DNA of 64,000 bases from Streptomyces sp. MJM8645. GTDB taxonomy: Bacteria > Actinomycetota > Actinomycetes > Streptomycetales > Streptomycetaceae. Below the pieces are notes generated by a model that had not been told where the DNA came from, ran no database searches, and saw only the letters and a program-made list of their open reading frames with translations. The stretch covers positions 1,054,001 through 1,118,000 of the forward strand of contig NZ_LJJF01000001.1 in assembly GCF_001625365.1 (NCBI RefSeq), written 5' to 3'. A program made the translations under genes and the position numbers. Positions 7,428-15,954 of this stretch are shown here, piece by piece (the stretch's first letter is position 1; the number at the start of each line of letters is the position of its first letter).

Positions 7428-8483
7428 ATGGAAGAAATGGCGCCGACAGCCGGGCGCAGCCATTCCATTGTTTACGCCCCGAAGATCCAGGACCTGCTGA
7501 CCAGGGAAGAAAAGGTATTCCGGATCGACGCCCGCACGGTCGGCGTCTCCGACAGCGAGCTGATGGCCGAAATCGTCGCGGCGCGCCCCGTGCGGTCGGC
7601 GGAGCGCTCGGTCTACAAGCCCGCCGCGGGAGCGGACATCCACCACGACAGCGCGACCAGGACGATCCGCGCGCTGGGTCAGGACGTCATGGCGGGCATC
7701 AAGGCCCCGCCGCCCCCGGCACGCGGGCTGTCCGGCGCCTGGCCCTACGCGGCCACCTCCTACCTGCGCCGATGGCTCTTCGCGTCCGACCCGCTGCCGG
7801 TCTCCCTCCTGTCGAAACGCGGCGTCACCCGCTCCGACCGGCTCTCCCGGATCGTCGACCGCGCCGTCACCGTCTGGCCGGGATCCGCCGCCGAGGGCAG
7901 GAGCACCGCACTGGCCGGGCAGATCCGCGACGCCTCCGACACCCGGGAGCGGAGGCAGGCCATCGCGCTGTACCGGCGGTCGACGGCCACCCTCTGCGAC
8001 GGGGTGGCCGCACTGGCCGGCAACGCCCTGTGGCTGATGGGGCCGGACCGGGAGCGGGAGGGCGCCCGCGCCGACCTCACCGAGGTCCTGTGGGAGACCC
8101 TGCGACTGCTCCCGCCCGCGTGGATGCTGTTCCGCAACGACGGCCACGCCTACACCGGCCTGCACCCCGAGATCCGCCCCGAGGACCGCATCGCGCTCTT
8201 CCCGCTCCTGATGCACCGCCACCCGGAGCACTGGTCCGACCCGCTGGAGTTCCGGCCCGAACGGTGGGCCGGGGTGGCGGACCCGGAGAAGACGCCCGGG
8301 TTCATGCCGTTCGGCTTCGACGGAGCCCGCTGCTGGGCCAAGCACCTGGTCGTACCCCTGGCCGAACGCCTGCTGAACGTCGCCTTCGACCACCGGCTCA
8401 CCATTCGCGGCCCGCAGCAGGAGACGCACGTCCCCCTGCGCTCCCTGCTCTCCGTACGGTTCGACGCCGCGGCCAGGGTCTGA
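7428..8483 (+). CDS. Divergent cytochrome P450, putative RiPP cross-linking enzyme
   Basis: Haem monooxygenase-like protein of 351 aa, about 50 residues shorter than typical bacterial P450s. GGAGG sits 10 nt before the ATG. The K-helix E223-x-x-R226 (ETLRLLPPAW), the FRPERW segment and the haem loop PFGFDGARC with C302 are present. The haem loop departs from consensus: Ala replaces the usual Arg/His/Lys two residues before Cys, and Trp follows the Cys. The I-helix AGxxT motif is not evident; GVAALAGNALWLM occupies that place. The N-terminal part has no clear P450 signature. RiPP P450s form C-C, C-N or C-O bonds between aromatic side chains, so the 27-aa peptide upstream is the likely substrate. 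The alternative is tailoring of the neighbouring lanthipeptide. The fold is likely; activity is unproven. Confidence 0.75.
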   Translation: MEEMAPTAGRSHSIVYAPKIQDLLTREEKVFRIDARTVGVSDSELMAEIVAARPVRSAERSVYKPAAGADIHHDSATRTIRALGQDVMAGIKAPPPPARGLSGAWPYAATSYLRRWLFASDPLPVSLLSKRGVTRSDRLSRIVDRAVTVWPGSAAEGRSTALAGQIRDASDTRERRQAIALYRRSTATLCDGVAALAGNALWLMGPDREREGARADLTEVLWETLRLLPPAWMLFRNDGHAYTGLHPEIRPEDRIALFPLLMHRHPEHWSDPLEFRPERWAGVADPEKTPGFMPFGFDGARCWAKHLVVPLAERLLNVAFDHRLTIRGPQQETHVPLRSLLSVRFDAAARV

Positions 8484-8522
8484 CCCGCGAGCCCCGGACA
8501 CCCTGACACCACGGGACACACC

Positions 8523-9548
8523 ATGGAATCGCCCACGCTGGCCGACTGGGTCGGCGACGTCCGCAGCTTCACCGGCCACCAGTGGCAGCGCAAGCCCGCC
8601 GTCTTCACGCCGGAGAAACTCGCCTCGCCGTTCGACCTGGACGCGTTGGACGCCGCCTTCGACACCGGGCTGCTGCGCACCCCCTACCTGGAGATGGTCC
8701 GCTCCACCAAGGTGACCGTCCCGCCCGAGGCCTACACCACGTCACGCACGGTCAACGGCATCACGTACCACGGCTTCGCCGACCGCGCGAAGGTCCTCGC
8801 GCTCCTGGGCGTCGGGGCGACGCTGCTGCTGCGCTGCGTCGACCAGTGGCACCACCCGACGGGCGAGCTCGTGGCGCGGCTGTCCGAAGAACTCGACCGG
8901 CGCGTGGAGGCGTTCTTCTTCGTCACGCCCGCCGGCGGCCAGGGCCTCGCGGTGCACCGTGACGACGCCGACGTGTTCGTCCTCCAGGCCGCCGGACGCA
9001 AGACCTGGTACGTCCACGACGCGCCGACCGCGGCGGATTGGACGCCGGGAGAACTCCCCGACGACGAGCACTCCCCGCGGCTCCTGCACAGCGTCCTCGA
9101 ACCCGGCAGCGTGCTCTACGTCCCGCGCGGCTTCGCGCACCGCGCGGTCGGCGCCGCCGGCCTCTCCGCCCACCTGTCCCTCACGATCCGCGACATCTCC
9201 GTACCGGACCTGCGGGCCGCCCTGGAACAGCGGTTGACGGACGGGCTGGACCTCCCGGCGCGCCCGCTGGGCGAGGCCGCGATCGACGACTCCTGCGCCG
9301 CGCTCCTCGACCACGTCCGGACGAGGCTCGACACGATCGAACCGGAGGACCTGCGGCTCGCCGCCCGGGCCGCGCAGGCACGGGCGGCCCAAGCGGAGGC
9401 GGCGGCGGAGAACGCGGAGCGCGCGGAGACGTTCGCCGAGGCGGCCCGGACCTGGGAAGGCGGCGGGACCGGCGCCGGGCGGGCCGGGCTGGCGTCCGTC
9501 AGCCGCACCTGGCGCAGGCTGCGCGACGCGGCACGCACCACGCACTGA
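8523..9548 (+). CDS. JmjC/cupin 2-oxoglutarate-dependent oxygenase
   Basis: A 341-aa protein of the bacterial ROX/YcfD-like JmjC family, Fe(II)/2-oxoglutarate enzymes that hydroxylate side chains of peptides or ribosomal proteins. Iron ligands are H145 and D147 (AVHRDDADVF) and H206 (PRGFAHRAV), with the LQAAGRKTWYVHD strand between them. The C-terminal third is Ala/Glu-rich and probably coiled coil (residues about 275-320). The gene starts 39 bp after the P450 stop and is probably cotranscribed with it. In this setting it may hydroxylate the 27-aa peptide, or the lanthipeptide made by the convergent cluster. It is not a ribosomal-protein gene neighbour, which argues against a housekeeping role. 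Confidence 0.85.
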   Translation: MESPTLADWVGDVRSFTGHQWQRKPAVFTPEKLASPFDLDALDAAFDTGLLRTPYLEMVRSTKVTVPPEAYTTSRTVNGITYHGFADRAKVLALLGVGATLLLRCVDQWHHPTGELVARLSEELDRRVEAFFFVTPAGGQGLAVHRDDADVFVLQAAGRKTWYVHDAPTAADWTPGELPDDEHSPRLLHSVLEPGSVLYVPRGFAHRAVGAAGLSAHLSLTIRDISVPDLRAALEQRLTDGLDLPARPLGEAAIDDSCAALLDHVRTRLDTIEPEDLRLAARAAQARAAQAEAAAENAERAETFAEAARTWEGGGTGAGRAGLASVSRTWRRLRDAARTTH

Positions 9549-9607
9549 CGCACTGGCGCGCTGGCGCAGGGCCGTCAACGAGACCCCGCGCGTCAGGCCG
9601 GCACCGC

Positions 9608-9649
9608 CCGTCCTCCGTACCGCCGTGACGACGACGGTACGGAGGACGG
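9608..9649. terminator. Bidirectional hairpin between convergent jmjC and ABC exporter genes
   Basis: CCGTCCTCCGTACCG pairs perfectly over 15 bp with CGGTACGGAGGACGG across a 12-nt loop. It separates the rightward P450/JmjC unit from the leftward lanthipeptide unit, indicating two transcription units. Confidence 0.8.
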
Positions 9650-9677
9650 TCAGCACCGGCCTTCGACGGCCGGGGGC

Positions 9678-11660
9678 CTAGACCCGCTGCGCCGGGACCG
9701 TCCGGTCCCGCTGGAGGTCCAGCAGCTCACGGAACAGCCCGTCCGGGCGCGCCGCCAGCTCCGCCCAGGTGCCGGTCTGCACGATCCGGCCCCGGTCCAT
9801 CACGATCACCCGGTCCGCCACCGCCGCGTTGGCGATGTTGTGCGTCACCAGCAGCGTGATCCGCCCCGGGGCGAGGGCGCGCAGCGCGTGCAGGATGCGG
9901 TGCTCGGCGCGCGGGTCCAGGTCCGAGGTCGGCTCGTCCAGGATCAGCAGCCCCGGGCTGCGCACCGTCCGGTACAGCGCCCGGGCCACCGCCGCCCGCT
10001 GCCAGCCGCCGCCCGACAACTCGGCGCCGCCCCACCAGCCCTGGGCCAGCAGCGTGCGCCAGCCCGACCGCAGCCGGGCCACGATCTCGTCGAAGCCCGT
10101 CCGCGCGGCCGCCCGCTCCACGTCCGCCATCACCTGCTCGGTGAGGTGCCCCAGGTGGACGTTCTCGGCCGCCCCCAGCGGCCAGCGCGCGAACTCCTGC
10201 GGCACCCGGGCCACCCGCGACCACATGCCGTCCGCGTCCAGTTCCTGCACCGGCACGCCGTCCCAGCAGATCCGGCCGGACTGCGGCAGGTAGAGGCCGG
10301 ACAGCAGCTTCAGCAGCGTCGACTTGCCGCTGCCGTTCTGCCCGATCACCGCCACCACCTCCCCGGCCCGCAGCGTCATGCTGACCCCGCACAGCGCCGG
10401 CTCCTGCTGCTCGCCGGGGTAGGCGTGCCCGAGGTCCGCGACCTCCACCAGTTGCGGCGCGTCCGGCACGATCCCGCCGCGCCGGATCCGGTGGCCGCCG
10501 GCCTCGTCCAGGAAGGTGAAGTAGTCGTCCAGGTACAGGCCCATCCGGTACAGCCGGGCGCCGTTGCCGACCAGGCCCTGCAACCCGGACGAGGCCGTCC
10601 GCAGCGCGAACGTCGCCGTACCCGCCGCCGCCAGGTCGATCCGGCCGCTCGCCACCAGGTACAGCAGCGTGCCCCAGACCAGCGCGCTGCCCGCCCCCGT
10701 GCCCAGCGAGGCCAGCAGGGAGACCTTCGCCGCCTCCCTGGTCGCCCGGTCCGTCGCCTCGACGATCTTCTCCTCGGCGCGGCGGTACTTGGCCATCAGG
10801 AACGGCGTGACCTGGTCCGAACGGACCTGGTCCGCGCGGGTCTTGTCGATCAGGAACCAGCGGTAGACGCGCAGCGCGCCACGGTCCTCGTTGGTGGCCA
10901 CCGCCGCCAGGTAGTGGATCCGGGCCGTCCGGACGGCCGCCACCCCGGTCGGCACCGAACCCAGCAGCAGCAGCGGCACCAGCCACGGGTGGAGCGTCGC
11001 CAGGACGCCCGCCGCAGCCGCCAGCGAGACCGTCGAGGCGATCACGTCCTGGGCGTTGGAGAGCAGGTCCGGCGTGGTCGAGGCACCCCGGTCGGCCGCC
11101 TCCCACTGCTCGTTGTACGCGGGCTCGTCGTACGCCCGCAGCTCGGCCGCGCACCCGGCGGCGATCAGCGCCAGCTCCGCCTCCCGGGTGACCCTCGGCG
11201 ACACCCGGCCGGACAGCCCCACCACCGCGATCCCCAGCACCGCGCGCAGCGCGGCCGAGACGGTCAACAGGAGCAGCGACGGCGCGGCGGTCCGCAGGTG
11301 CTCCCCCACCGGGCCCGCCACCAGCAGCGCGCCCAGGGTGCCGGTCGTCGCGTACAGCGCCAACGCCCCAAACACGCCCGCCAGCACCTGGCACACCAGC
11401 AGCAGCACGGTGGACGTCCGGTCCGCCGCCCACGCCAGCGCCAGCGCGCGGCGCACCAGGTGCGGGAGGCGGCGCAGCATCGCGTTCGCCGACATCGACG
11501 CGCCGGCCTCGGCGCGGCGGTCGCCGGGGAAGCGCAGGCGCAGCTCCTCGTCGTGCCGATCCTGATCCTGGTCATGCTGGCCCTGATCCTGGTCCTGGTC
11601 AGGCGGGGTGCGGTCGGGCGGGGTGTGGGGCTTCTCGGGCTTCACGATCTGTTCGGACAC
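9678..11660 (-). CDS. ABC exporter (permease-ATPase fusion) of the lanthipeptide cluster
   Basis: A 660-aa half-transporter expected to dimerise in the membrane and export the peptide product. I chose GTG at 11660 (VSEQIVKPEK) because upstream sequence is not conserved-looking. The N-terminus holds a low-complexity DQDQDQ/HDQDQDRHD tract (residues about 20-40). Six membrane segments follow (about 75-370), then an ATPase domain with Walker A GQNGSGKS, signature LSGGGWQRA and Walker B LLILDEPTSDLD. There is no N-terminal C39 peptidase, so leader removal must rely on another protease, as in many streptomycete class II systems. It lies downstream of lanM on the same strand after a 359-bp gap and probably belongs to that cluster. 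Confidence 0.85.
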   Translation of the reverse strand: MSEQIVKPEKPHTPPDRTPPDQDQDQGQHDQDQDRHDEELRLRFPGDRRAEAGASMSANAMLRRLPHLVRRALALAWAADRTSTVLLLVCQVLAGVFGALALYATTGTLGALLVAGPVGEHLRTAAPSLLLLTVSAALRAVLGIAVVGLSGRVSPRVTREAELALIAAGCAAELRAYDEPAYNEQWEAADRGASTTPDLLSNAQDVIASTVSLAAAAGVLATLHPWLVPLLLLGSVPTGVAAVRTARIHYLAAVATNEDRGALRVYRWFLIDKTRADQVRSDQVTPFLMAKYRRAEEKIVEATDRATREAAKVSLLASLGTGAGSALVWGTLLYLVASGRIDLAAAGTATFALRTASSGLQGLVGNGARLYRMGLYLDDYFTFLDEAGGHRIRRGGIVPDAPQLVEVADLGHAYPGEQQEPALCGVSMTLRAGEVVAVIGQNGSGKSTLLKLLSGLYLPQSGRICWDGVPVQELDADGMWSRVARVPQEFARWPLGAAENVHLGHLTEQVMADVERAAARTGFDEIVARLRSGWRTLLAQGWWGGAELSGGGWQRAAVARALYRTVRSPGLLILDEPTSDLDPRAEHRILHALRALAPGRITLLVTHNIANAAVADRVIVMDRGRIVQTGTWAELAARPDGLFRELLDLQRDRTVPAQRV

Positions 11661-12019
11661 AGTGCTCTCTGCTCCCTGGTACGGCGGCCGGTGGCCGCAG
11701 CGGATCCGCGCGCGGGCAGCCCTCACCGCTGTGTGGGCGTGTGGGGTCGGCAGCGGTGCCGGAGGGCACTCTGCGAGGGGCTGGCTGCGGTGCGGACCCC
11801 GATCCTGGCAGCGGTCCGCCGGGCCGTCCGGCGTGTCCCGGCCGGTCTCACTCGATCCGGGCGATTCCGTGTCGGCGGCGGCGAGTTGGTGGCAATCGAT
11901 CACCGGGAGGGTCCGCGATGTTCGATTCGGGGGCCGGTCGCGGCACCCTCCAGGCATGCGGTCCGACGATCACACGAACGTCCCGGCCGAGCCCGCGCGG
12001 CCCGACCTCGCCGACCGTC
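11661..12019. other. Gap between lanM and the exporter gene
   Basis: Non-coding stretch of 359 bp. GGGAG lies about 10 nt before the exporter GTG. I see no convincing open frame and no strong hairpin. An AT-richer patch around 11890-11930 may hold a promoter for the exporter, but no clear -35/-10 pair could be picked. Confidence 0.4.
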
Positions 12020-15000
12020 TCAGCGGGTCGGCGGGTGGAGCGCGAGGAGGGAGGGGGTGGTGGGGGCGGCGAGGCGGAGCAGGCCGTGGCCGGTGCCGGC
12101 GAGGCCGACCATCAGGGAGGGGCTGTGGACGCCGTGCGGGAGGCCGCAGATCCAGCCGCGGGTGTCGAGGTCGTCGAGGGTGGCGTGGGCCTGCCGCAGG
12201 GCGGCGGTGCGCCAGCGGTCGCCGGCGAGGAGGAGGGGTTCGAGGTTGCCGAAGTCGCCGTGGCAGAGCGAGAAGTTGTGGCCGAAGCCCTCGCGGAGGA
12301 CGGTGGTCAGGGCGGTGTCGCGTTCGGTGAGGAGCAACTCGCGGGCTTCGGGGAGGAGTTCGGCGAGTTCGGTGCGGGCGAGCGCGATGCCCGAGGCGCC
12401 GTGGCACCAGAGGGACGGGTAGTGGGGCGCGTCGGGGCCGTCGTCCTCGCGGACGTCGCGCCAGTTGGCGGCGGCCGGGTCGAACAGGGTGCGTTCGTAC
12501 GCGACGGCGGCGAGGGCGAGTTGGGGCAGCCGGGGGTCACCGAGGTGCCGGCCGGCGCGGGCGAGCGCCCAGGCGATGCCGGAGCCGCCGTGCGCGAAGC
12601 CGGCCAGCGGGCGCTTGACGGCGCCGGCGAGGGAGGCGGGCAGCCAGCCGGCGCCGCCTTCGGGGTGCGGCGCGGCGGCCCGGACGAGGCGTTCGGCGCA
12701 GGCGGCGAGGGCGTCGGTGACGGCGGGGCCGGGGCGGACGGCCGCCCAGGCGAGCAGTCCGCCGATGGTGCCCGCGTTGCCGGCGAGGAGGTCGTGCTGG
12801 GCGTCGTCGGCGGCGAGGGCGGCGCTGCGGCGCACCATCTGGGCGGCCAGGGCGTGGAGTTCGGCGTCGGGGTGGTGGGCGGCGAGGTGGGCGAGGGCGT
12901 AGAGGACGCCGCCGACGCCGGAGAGGCCGCCGCCTAGGCGGTCGGCGCGTCGCCGAATTTGGTGACGTAGCGTCAGCTCGGCGGCCCGGGCGGTGTTTCG
13001 GTGTTCACGATCGCCGGTGACGGTGGCGAGCTGGTGGAGGAAGAGGACGACGCCGGCCGTCCCGCTGTAGAGGTCGGGGCCGAGTTCGGCGGGTGCCCAG
13101 CGGCCGGGCGGGGCCCAGTTGGGGCCGGCCCAGGCGAGGTCCGCGCTCCCCCGGTAGGCCTCGCGGAGGAGCTGTTCGCCGGCGTCGACGGCCTTGGCGA
13201 GGGCGCGGGAGGCCAGGTCCAGGCCTTCGGTGGGCTTCCCGGGTTGCGCGGGAGGGGACGCGACCGGGCGGCGGCGCGGCTCGCGGGCGCCGTCCGCGGT
13301 GGTCACCGACAGGCGCAGCAGCTGGAGTTGGCGGGCCAGGTCCGGTTCGCCGAGGGCGTCCGCCTTGGCGAGGGCGAGGTCGAGTGCGGGCCGGTCGGTG
13401 ACGCCGGGGATCAGGGCGCCGGTGGAGGAGCGGGCGTCGACGCCGTCGGGGCGGATGGTGAAGACCGGGACGTCCCCGCGCCAGAGGTCGGCGCGCTCGT
13501 GGTCGACGTAGGCGAGCGCGTGCTCCTCCCAGGCGGGGAGCGCCCAGAGCCGGTCGAAGTGGCGGTCCTGGTCGAGGCCGTCGCGGAGCAGGTCGGGGTG
13601 GCAGGCGGTGGCGAGCAGGCTGCGGTACTCGAAGGTGTCGCGGCGGAGCATCCGGGTCTCGTCGGCGGCGAACGCCCGGATGAGATCCCGGAGTTCGCCC
13701 TTGTGGGTGGCGAGCAGCCGGTAGGCCTCGGTGAAGCCGGCTTCGAGTTCGCCGACGTGGTCGGCCAGGCGCAGCGGCCGACCGGGCGGGACGGGCCGGC
13801 TGCCGGGCGCCTCGACGGGCATCCGGCGGTACTCCAGGCGGAGCCGGTCGGTGCCCTGGTCGACCAGGACGGGGGCGGGGCGCGGCGGGAGGCTGGCCGG
13901 ATCCCAGCCGAGGGCGGAGAGGTCGGTGCCGCCGTTGCCCTCGTCCCACATGCGCTCGGGCAGCAGGCCGGAGCGCAGCACCGAGTGTCGGGCCTCGTGG
14001 CGGGCGAGCCGTTCGGACTCGGAGAGGTCCTTGGCGGGTTCGGGCAGGTCGGGGTGGAACAGCGCTTCCAGGTCGATCAGGACCGGCTGGTCGCGGACGG
14101 CGATCAGGTTCTGGGCGTGGCAGTCGACCGCGTCGAGGGTGTGGAGCAGCGCGGCGAGGGTGCCGGCGCGGTGGTAGAAGTCGCTCAACTCGGCTTCGTC
14201 GCGGGCTGGTTCGGCGGTGACGTGGGCGACCCAGCCGTAGCCGTCGCGGGCCAGGTGGGCGAGGTCGTGCAGCGGCAGCCGGAGTCGGGGGTTGAGCCAG
14301 CGCAGGAGGTGCTGGAAGTGCGTCTCGGCGCCGAGCGGGCGCGGCTTGTAGACGATCCGGGTGCCGTGCTCGAAGCGCAGGGCGCTGACGGTGGCGCCGC
14401 CCCGGTGCGGGTCGCCGAGGCCGGTGGCGAGTTCGGTGAGGCGGCCGAGCGGTCGGCCGTCGGCGAAGGTGCGGGCGAGGGCGGGGAGGTCGGCGGCGAG
14501 GCGGCGGTACAGGGTGAGGCAGGTGGCGGTCCACTGTTCGGCGGCGGTGGCCAGCCGGTGCGCCAGCACCGGGTGTTCGGCGAGGAGTCGGACGGCGCGG
14601 CCGGGTTCGGTGAGCCGGTCGAGGAAGTTCCGGTACCGCTGCTCGGGGGTGTCTCCGGTCAACTCGCCGGAGAGACGGGCGATGTGGAGTTCGGTGATGA
14701 CGGTGCGGACGGCTGTGGTGTGCGCGGTCGCGGTGAGTGCGGGCAGGACGAGGGCGGTGAGCTGGTCGGGGGTACCGAGGGTGGCGGGGCCGGGGGTGGC
14801 GGCGTCCGCGGTGGCGGGGCCGAGTTCGGCGAGGCCGGTGCGCAGGCGGTCGCGGGCGTCGGCGAGCAGTGGGGCGACGAGCCGGGCGAAGGCGTGCTCC
14901 TCGGGGAGGTCGAGGGTGTGCCCGGCCTCGAAGGCGGCGGCGAGGCGTTCGGCCCAGGCGGGGGTGCCGAGGCGGTCCGCGAGGTCGGCCGGGTGTTCGG

Positions 15001-15247
15001 CGAGCAGGGCGCGCAGCCCGTCCGGGTCGAGGCGGTCGGCGGCGAGGCGGCGCTCGAACCAGTCGTCCCGGTCGAAGGGCGGCTGGGCGCGCCAGCGGTC
15101 GAGGATCCGTCCGGCACGGTCGGCCCGTTCAGCCTGTTCGGCGCGCTGGGCGTCCGGGTCGGGCAGCGGACCGCGGGCGGCGAGCGGGACGGCTCGGGCG
15201 GCGGCCCGCCGGATTTCGGACGCGTCAACCACGGGCGGTCTCTCCAT
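12020..15247 (-). CDS. lanM: Class II lanthipeptide synthetase LanM
   Basis: Bifunctional enzyme of 1075 aa, usual for LanM. It phosphorylates and dehydrates Ser/Thr in the precursor, then cyclises Cys onto the dehydro residues. The N-terminal DUF4135 dehydratase half spans about residues 120-620, with RIVYKPRPLG, CHAQNLI and LIDLEALF kinase-like motifs. The C-terminal LanC-like half (about 700-1075) has the zinc ligands C948 (LWCHG), C995 and H996 (LCHGDFGN) and the GFAHGGSGIAW loop. I chose the ATG giving MERPPVVDASEIRR; the longer reading would translate a tandem repeat. The precursor gene lies 160 bp upstream on the same strand. All catalytic motifs appear intact. Confidence 0.93.
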   Translation of the reverse strand: MERPPVVDASEIRRAAARAVPLAARGPLPDPDAQRAEQAERADRAGRILDRWRAQPPFDRDDWFERRLAADRLDPDGLRALLAEHPADLADRLGTPAWAERLAAAFEAGHTLDLPEEHAFARLVAPLLADARDRLRTGLAELGPATADAATPGPATLGTPDQLTALVLPALTATAHTTAVRTVITELHIARLSGELTGDTPEQRYRNFLDRLTEPGRAVRLLAEHPVLAHRLATAAEQWTATCLTLYRRLAADLPALARTFADGRPLGRLTELATGLGDPHRGGATVSALRFEHGTRIVYKPRPLGAETHFQHLLRWLNPRLRLPLHDLAHLARDGYGWVAHVTAEPARDEAELSDFYHRAGTLAALLHTLDAVDCHAQNLIAVRDQPVLIDLEALFHPDLPEPAKDLSESERLARHEARHSVLRSGLLPERMWDEGNGGTDLSALGWDPASLPPRPAPVLVDQGTDRLRLEYRRMPVEAPGSRPVPPGRPLRLADHVGELEAGFTEAYRLLATHKGELRDLIRAFAADETRMLRRDTFEYRSLLATACHPDLLRDGLDQDRHFDRLWALPAWEEHALAYVDHERADLWRGDVPVFTIRPDGVDARSSTGALIPGVTDRPALDLALAKADALGEPDLARQLQLLRLSVTTADGAREPRRRPVASPPAQPGKPTEGLDLASRALAKAVDAGEQLLREAYRGSADLAWAGPNWAPPGRWAPAELGPDLYSGTAGVVLFLHQLATVTGDREHRNTARAAELTLRHQIRRRADRLGGGLSGVGGVLYALAHLAAHHPDAELHALAAQMVRRSAALAADDAQHDLLAGNAGTIGGLLAWAAVRPGPAVTDALAACAERLVRAAAPHPEGGAGWLPASLAGAVKRPLAGFAHGGSGIAWALARAGRHLGDPRLPQLALAAVAYERTLFDPAAANWRDVREDDGPDAPHYPSLWCHGASGIALARTELAELLPEARELLLTERDTALTTVLREGFGHNFSLCHGDFGNLEPLLLAGDRWRTAALRQAHATLDDLDTRGWICGLPHGVHSPSLMVGLAGTGHGLLRLAAPTTPSLLALHPPTR

Positions 15248-15262
15248 GCTCGGTTCGTGCGC

Positions 15263-15319
15263 GACGGTTGCGGTGCTTGGTGCCCGACGGTTGCGGTGCT
15301 TGGTGCCCGACGGTTGCGG
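15263..15319 (-). repeat. 23-bp tandem repeat between the lanthipeptide precursor and lanM
   Basis: GACGGTTGCGGTGCTTGGTG plus CCC is repeated exactly at 15263-15285 and 15286-15308, with a third partial copy at 15309-15319. It occupies the lanM leader. It might be a slippage product or influence the precursor-to-synthetase expression ratio. Confidence 0.85.
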
Positions 15320-15406
15320 CACCGGACGTACGCGCCCCGGCCGGGTCGTGCGTCCGCGACACGGGCTCCGGCGGTGCGACCGGGGTCCGCGTCGCGGACG
15401 GCGGAC

Positions 15407-15586
15407 TCAGAAGCTGCAGACGTGGGCGCAGCTGCTCCAGCCACCACAGGTGCTGGCCTGCACCGCGGCGGTCACGTAGACCTCGTCCGACAGGTCGCCG
15501 GCCGGGTGGACCTGGTGGCCCTGGCCGAGGGTGAGCCGGAAGTCCTCGTCCTTGAGCGCGCGGACCTGCTCTGCCGTGGGCTGCAT
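15407..15586 (-). CDS. lanA: Class II lanthipeptide precursor, 59 aa
   Basis: ATG preceded by GGAGG at 15591-15595 on the minus strand; 59 aa. The leader is acidic and helical (EQVRALKDEDFRLTL, then HPAGDLSDE) and the C-terminal end is the core. Cys residues are at 47, 53 and 57. Ser/Thr candidates are T39, S45, T46, S51, S52 and S58, giving up to three (methyl)lanthionine rings in ASTCGGWSSCAHVCSF. There is no clear double-Gly cleavage site; the cut could fall after AGDLSDE or in the Val/Ala stretch. lanM follows 160 bp downstream, with a tandem repeat in between. The core does not match a named lantibiotic that I recognise. Confidence 0.82.
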   Translation of the reverse strand: MQPTAEQVRALKDEDFRLTLGQGHQVHPAGDLSDEVYVTAAVQASTCGGWSSCAHVCSF

Positions 15587-15954
15587 GGTGCCTCCTTCAG
15601 ACATTCGGGTCTGGCACGGTCGTGCCGGGTCGGGATCCTGGCACCGCCCCACCCGCCGCACCAGAGGTGTGCCGCGCACCAGGCACAAATTCGGCCAGGG
15701 TCGGAATAGGGACGAGGCCTCCCCCGCCCATCCCGCTCCCGCAGGCCGCGCCCGTGCCCCGGCTCGCCCGTCGGACCTCGCATCGCCCTACACCTGTCCG
15801 GAATCCAGACCGTGCCGGGGGCCTGAACCGGGCCCCACGTTTGAACGGCCGGGCGCCGGGCAGTCCGCGCCGCCCGTCGCTCCTGTGGCCGGGCCGGGCA
15901 CTGAAGGTCACGATGGAATCCGGCGACCCCCGCCCCCGGCCCGATCGGAGCGCG
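15587..15954. other. Divergent promoter region of lanA and the following gene
   Basis: This 368-bp gap must hold promoters for the leftward lanthipeptide operon and the rightward DUF-type gene. A short GGCACG/CGTGCC inverted repeat near 15613-15626 lies just upstream of the lanA RBS. No clear -35/-10 pair or small gene is evident. Confidence 0.4.
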
